From: Treponema sp. UBA4267
Lineage (GTDB): Bacteria; Spirochaetota; Spirochaetia; Treponematales; Treponemataceae
DNA: 9,820 nucleotides
Direction of reading: 5' to 3'
NCBI GenBank assembly: GCA_002395155.1
Contig: DGWD01000013.1
Coordinates: 3,177-12,996, forward strand
The notes under the pieces were generated by a model, which did not search any database, had not been told where the DNA came from, and saw nothing but the letters and a program-made list of their open reading frames with translations. Below are positions 7,264 to 9,820 of the stretch, piece by piece; the first letter of the stretch is position 1, and every line of letters begins with the position of its first letter. A program made the translations under genes and the position numbers.

Positions 7264-8508
7264 TTATATCTCCTTTTTCCCGGTTACACATTCGTAAATT
7301 AGGGACTTCTTATATTCTGTTAGTTTTTCTATTAGCTTTTGTTTTTGTTCTATGGCTGTGTCGATGGCGGTGCATTTTTTATTAAGTAAATCAATTACAC
7401 TTTCTTGGAATCGTATATCAACTAGAGGAATCTTAATGTGTGACAATAAATCTTGATTAATATTTGAAATGTTTGAGCCTTGGCTTAAACGCTGTAATTC
7501 ACTTCTAAAGTAATCACTTCTAAAAAAATAAAGTAAAAACTTACTGTTAATTTTTTTTGGTTCCTTATTTCTTAAGCGGATGCAAAAGCCACTATAAGTA
7601 ACTTTGAAATCGATATTATCTACCATAATTGCTCTACCAACTAATTCTTTACTTCCGTTGGAACGAACAAAAATAATATCTCCGTTTTTAAGATAATAAT
7701 CATCTTCAATTTCTGTATCAGTAATTATATTTGAAAACATTGCTTCATCATTTAGTACAAAATAATTCTGAAAATCTCCAACACCTAAAAACTTAACTTC
7801 AGTCCCAAAATCTGATGCGTTGTAATTCAATCCATTTTTGAATTCAGCTATAAAACCAAGATTACAATATTTAAAATCTGGTATTTCGTTCTGGATTTTG
7901 ATTTTGCCGGTGACGGCTTCGGTGATTAGGGATTGTTTGTAGGCTTTTAGTTTTTCTATTACCTGCTGCTGGTTCTGGATTGTTTCTTCTATTTTGCTGC
8001 ATTTTTTATCCAGATATGAGGCAATGCACTGTTGGGTAGGTTTTGGAGGAAGTAGGATTGGTAGTGTTGCAAATTCATCATAATTTAAAGTGTATCGAAT
8101 ATTTTTTGCATAGTGATTGAATTTTCGTCCATCAAAAATATATGAAAACCAGTAATGAACAAAAAGAGGATTTGCTCTATCTTGGCAAGATAACACTTTA
8201 TATGCAGGGGATATCATTCCATCATATTGGCTGAGGCCTGAGAAAACAGCTGACATATCAAGATCAAACAAACACATTACAACGTCATTCTTTTTAACAT
8301 ATTGATATGTATCAAAACTTTCAGGGAGTTTTCCTTCTGCATTATTTATATCTTTGCATTTAATACCACCTGTTGTTAATGATAAGAGTTGTGTATTATT
8401 CGAATTTTTGCCAACAATTTCTTTATTACAAACAAATGCATTTTTATTTCTGTAAACTTCCCAATCCTCAGGAATCTCGCCAATCCATTCTACGCCGCTA
8501 TTTTTCAT
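7264..8508 (-). CDS. hsdS: Type I restriction-modification specificity subunit (HsdS)
   Basis: HsdS directs the type I methylase and nuclease to a split DNA target. The 414 residues show the normal two-fold plan: first target-recognition domain at about 1-150, starting with the typical SGVEWIGEIPEDWEV; first conserved region at 154-203 (PPKPTQQCIASYLD, then a coiled coil ending KAYKQSLITEAVTGK); second recognition domain at about 210-360; and second conserved region at 366-412 (coiled coil ending TEYKKSLIYECVTGK). Length is normal and both halves look intact. The ATG at 8508 overlaps the KilA-N stop by 4 bases. Its last codons contain AAGGAG, the ribosome site of the next gene 3 bases downstream. 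No hsdM or hsdR is present, so those must be outside the window. The target sequence cannot be read from the protein by eye. Confidence 0.95.
   Translation of the reverse strand: MKNSGVEWIGEIPEDWEVYRNKNAFVCNKEIVGKNSNNTQLLSLTTGGIKCKDINNAEGKLPESFDTYQYVKKNDVVMCLFDLDMSAVFSGLSQYDGMISPAYKVLSCQDRANPLFVHYWFSYIFDGRKFNHYAKNIRYTLNYDEFATLPILLPPKPTQQCIASYLDKKCSKIEETIQNQQQVIEKLKAYKQSLITEAVTGKIKIQNEIPDFKYCNLGFIAEFKNGLNYNASDFGTEVKFLGVGDFQNYFVLNDEAMFSNIITDTEIEDDYYLKNGDIIFVRSNGSKELVGRAIMVDNIDFKVTYSGFCIRLRNKEPKKINSKFLLYFFRSDYFRSELQRLSQGSNISNINQDLLSHIKIPLVDIRFQESVIDLLNKKCTAIDTAIEQKQKLIEKLTEYKKSLIYECVTGKKEI
7265..7277 (-). repeat. 13-bp direct repeat at the upstream edge of the DUF2971/PIN-like pair
   Basis: AAAAGGAGATATA lies across the last codons of hsdS and gives the ribosome site of the DUF2971 gene. 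It is identical to 4605-4617, 2660 bp away and in the same orientation. Confidence 0.7.
7280..8009 (-). repeat. In-register internal duplication of the hsdS conserved regions, period 627 bp
   Basis: Matching words recur at a constant 627-bp offset: TAGTTTTTCTATTA at 7321-7334 and 7948-7961, TGCATTTTTTAT at 7371-7382 and 7998-8009, ATTAGGGA at 7298-7305 and 7925-7932 (all written as on the plus strand). They encode the two coiled-coil conserved regions. The entry spans both repeat units and the second recognition domain between them. Confidence 0.85.
8465..8508 (-). repeat. 44-bp direct repeat, copy in the intact hsdS start
   Basis: The first 44 bases of hsdS match 9325-9368 with 3 silent mismatches. 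The two copies lie in the same orientation, 860 bp apart, and enclose the KilA-N gene. Confidence 0.95.
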
Positions 8509-9317
8509 TTGTTGCCGTCCGTAAGAAGATTTTTGTCTTCGATGTTTTCCAGTACTTTCATCTGTTGAATTGCGATTTTGTTCAGTTTTTCAAGTCGTTC
8601 GCTTTGTGGCATTCCATCATTTATAAAAACTGCATTCAGATTTTCCATATTACTAAGGCAGATTAACTGGTTAATTGTAGCGTAATCTCGAATATTTCCT
8701 TTTAGATCTTGATTTGCTTCACGCCATTGTTTTGCTGTCATACCAAACATGGCAACATTAAGCATGTCGGCCTCATCTGCATATACAAATGATTTTTGAG
8801 CTGGACTTAGCTCTGGAGGAATAAGATTCTGCTTAATAGCATCTGTATGTATTCTGTAATTGATTTTTGCTAATTCTCGTTTTGCAGACCATCCAAGCAG
8901 TTTTTGTTCTTCTTCTTTAAGCCGCTGAAATTCTTTTACAATATAGATTTTAAATTCAGGACTTATCCACATTGCAAATTCAAATGCAATGTCTTTATGT
9001 GCATAAGTTCCACCATATCGTCCTGCTTTTGCCTGAATACTTATTGCATTTGTTTTTTCTACAAATTCCTTTACACTGATTTTAAAACTGTTTAATCCGG
9101 CCTGACTTTTAATTATGGCGAATTCGCCATAATTAAAACTTGGATTATATACTTTTTCCCAAATTCCTATATATTCAAGAGTATTTCTGTTTCTAAGCCA
9201 ATCGGTAATAAAAAAATCCCCATCTTTGGCTTTTAACATATCTGTAAGACAAAGATAATCTTCATCCTTTATTTTTACGACTGTAATTTCTGTATCTTTT
9301 ACTGTAAACTTTGCCAT
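8505..9317 (-). CDS. KilA-N domain protein
   Basis: This 270-residue protein carries a KilA-N domain in its first 135 residues: the LCLTDMLKA strand-helix at 22-30, WLRNRNTLEYIGIWE at 40-54, a Gly-rich turn RYGGTYAH at 100-107, and the helix around AFEFAMWISPEF at 111-122. KilA-N is a DNA-binding fold common in phage and viral regulators, and such genes also occur inside bacterial type I restriction loci. The C-terminal half (136-270) is mostly helical with no motif I can name. The ATG at 9317 has GAGGAG ahead of it. The stop overlaps the hsdS start as ATGA, so the two are probably translationally coupled, and hsdS itself lacks a clear ribosome site. The gene lies between two copies of an hsdS 5' end and contains a 32-bp palindrome. 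A role as regulator or modulator of the restriction system is inferred. Confidence 0.85.
   Translation of the reverse strand: MAKFTVKDTEITVVKIKDEDYLCLTDMLKAKDGDFFITDWLRNRNTLEYIGIWEKVYNPSFNYGEFAIIKSQAGLNSFKISVKEFVEKTNAISIQAKAGRYGGTYAHKDIAFEFAMWISPEFKIYIVKEFQRLKEEEQKLLGWSAKRELAKINYRIHTDAIKQNLIPPELSPAQKSFVYADEADMLNVAMFGMTAKQWREANQDLKGNIRDYATINQLICLSNMENLNAVFINDGMPQSERLEKLNKIAIQQMKVLENIEDKNLLTDGNK
8969..8992. repeat. Short inverted repeat, 8-bp arms and 8-bp loop
   Basis: ACATTGCA and TGCAATGT are separated by 8 bases, again inside the KilA-N gene (residues of about 109 to 117). It is short enough to be chance in AT-rich coding DNA. Confidence 0.5.
9107..9138. repeat. Perfect 32-bp palindrome inside the KilA-N coding sequence
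   Basis: The left arm TTTTAATTATGGCGAA (9107-9122) is followed without any loop by its exact reverse complement (9123-9138); the centre is a GAATTC. It encodes residues of about 60 to 71 of the KilA-N protein. The protein wording here (NPSFNYGEFAIIK) resembles other family members as I recall them, so part of the symmetry comes from the amino acids, but a perfect 16-bp arm also needs matching codon choice. It could be a dimer binding site or a hairpin in the mRNA. Confidence 0.95.
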
Positions 9318-9323
9318 ATTTTA

Positions 9324-9329
9324 CTCCTC
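9324..9329 (-). promoter_or_regulatory. Ribosome binding site of the KilA-N gene, built from hsdS codons
   Basis: GAGGAG lies 8 bases upstream of the ATG at 9317 (between them TAAAAT plus phase), a good Shine-Dalgarno distance. The bases are the final two codons of the orphan hsdS head, so the scar supplies the start signal and fixes the KilA-N start codon. Confidence 0.7.
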
Positions 9330-9368
9330 AGGAATTTCGCCTATCCATTCTACGCCGCTGTTTTTCAT
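9325..9368 (-). repeat. 44-bp direct repeat, copy in the orphan hsdS head
   Basis: This is the partner of the repeat at 8465-8508. Recombination between the two would remove the KilA-N gene and join the Abi gene directly to hsdS with the same 5-base gap. Confidence 0.95.
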
Positions 9369-9373
9369 CTTTA

Positions 9374-9820
9374 TCATTCTGAGGCCTCCATAAATAAATC
9401 CTGATTTTTCCAGTCGGCAGGGAATCCCATAGAAGGCAGTTGCGCTGGGCGGCACATAGACATAACTTCTTTTAAGTTCTTTCTGAAATTGAACTCTGGA
9501 GCACAGATATCCAAGAAATATGTAATTATACAGATTGATATATAAATTCTATCTTGTGCTGGAACATCATTTACCCACTTTACAGGTTTAGATGTCGGAA
9601 GCATTGGTCGGACAATAAAACTTCTACTAAATAGTCGTGAATAGTGTGCACAGATATTTCTTACAAGATTTAAATGCTGCATCCAGCTTATAAAAACTTT
9701 TGCAGACGCTTTTGTGAATCCAAAATAATTTGCAATTTTTGTTTTAGCAGGAAGCTCTTTTTTTATGTTTGAATAAATTTTTGAGACTGTACCAAATGTT
9801 GTAGTTTCAAAAATCATCCA
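9374..9820 (-). CDS. Abi family protein (Abi_2, AbiD/AbiF-like), C-terminal part, cut by window edge
   Basis: The visible 148 or so residues match the C-terminal half of the Abi_2 family, abortive-infection proteins that are thought to shut down the host cell after phage attack. An open codon (Trp) precedes the first Met at 9817, so the reading frame continues past the right edge and that Met is internal; the usual family length near 300 residues implies roughly half is missing. The segment holds the family-typical TFGT stretch, a basic helix, and then RNICAH (R53 to H58 counted from the internal Met), which fits the R-x4-H signature of HEPN-fold RNases. RNase activity is inferred from the fold, not shown. 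The TGA stop at 9374-9376 is followed after 5 bases by the orphan hsdS head. It is the first visible gene of the block, so its promoter lies outside. Family assignment is fairly safe; the biochemical role is not. Confidence 0.8.
   Translation of the reverse strand, partial: WMIFETTTFGTVSKIYSNIKKELPAKTKIANYFGFTKASAKVFISWMQHLNLVRNICAHYSRLFSRSFIVRPMLPTSKPVKWVNDVPAQDRIYISICIITYFLDICAPEFNFRKNLKEVMSMCRPAQLPSMGFPADWKNQDLFMEASE

Larger units (their letters stand above)
9321..9368 (-). pseudogene. Orphan 15-codon head of a type I restriction hsdS gene
   Basis: This short frame encodes MKNSGVEWIGEIPEE and then stops. The first 14 residues are identical to the start of the full HsdS at 8508, and the wording (SGVEWIGEIPE) is the usual N-terminus of many HsdS proteins. 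At DNA level 44 bases match with 3 mismatches, all silent third-position changes (AAC/AAT, ATA/ATT, GAA/GAG). It begins 5 bases after the Abi stop. It is too short to be a specificity subunit, so it is best read as the stump of an hsdS whose body was lost or displaced when the KilA-N gene arrived. Its last codons, GAGGAG, double as the ribosome site of the KilA-N gene. Whether it is translated is unknown; short upstream frames of this kind could couple translation. Confidence 0.8.

Noticed and set aside
4602..7277. The 13-bp flanking words as ends of an insertion sequence
   Set aside because: No transposase or terminal inverted repeat is seen, and the words coincide with ribosome sites.
9107..9138. 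Palindrome as a transcription terminator
   Set aside because: It lies in the first third of an intact gene, has no loop, its stem core is AT-rich and no long T-run follows.
1..9820. tRNA, rRNA or riboswitch
   Set aside because: I saw no cloverleaf, rRNA segment or recognisable aptamer on either strand; nearly all bases are in coding frames.

Overview
This window carries a dense, one-directional block of restriction and abortive-infection type genes. Every supported gene is on the minus strand, so the order of transcription runs from position 9820 down to 1. Genes abut or overlap by a few bases and have strong Shine-Dalgarno sequences, mostly GGAG-type. The DNA is AT-rich. The organism is a low-GC, probably anaerobic bacterium; a gut or rumen spirochaete (Treponema) or a clostridial Firmicute would fit. 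That assignment rests on composition, ribosome sites and protein flavour only and is weak.

Layout, in transcription order: (1) the C-terminal half of an Abi_2/AbiD-F abortive-infection protein, cut by the window edge; (2) a 15-codon orphan head of a type I specificity gene (hsdS) that ends in a stop; (3) a KilA-N domain protein; (4) a complete hsdS with two target-recognition halves; (5) a DUF2971 protein; (6) a 640-residue unrecognised protein with what looks like a PIN nuclease core and a coiled-coil tail; (7) a DUF262-DUF1524 protein (GmrSD-like, type IV restriction); (8) an AlbA_2/Schlafen-type protein with a GHKL ATPase-like domain and a winged-helix tail; (9) a broken second copy of the DUF262 gene start; (10) a small membrane protein of unknown function; (11) after a likely promoter, the first codons of a TetR-type regulator that runs off the left edge.

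No hsdM or hsdR lies in the window, so the HsdS must work with subunits encoded elsewhere, most likely upstream beyond 9820. The accessory genes (Abi, KilA-N, DUF2971/PIN-like, DUF262, AlbA_2) are of kinds often found inside or beside type I restriction loci. The pair that looks least described is the DUF2971 + PIN-like module at 4602-7260. Its genes overlap by 11 bases, it is visibly more AT-rich than its neighbours, and it sits between hsdS and the DUF262 gene.

The block shows scars of module exchange. The KilA-N gene is bracketed by two copies of the first 44 bases of hsdS. The AlbA_2 gene is bracketed by two copies of the DUF262 gene start, one of them dead. In both pairs most or all differences are silent, which suggests the fragments come from diverged functional alleles and not from recent copying errors. 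A 32-bp perfect palindrome lies inside the KilA-N coding sequence.
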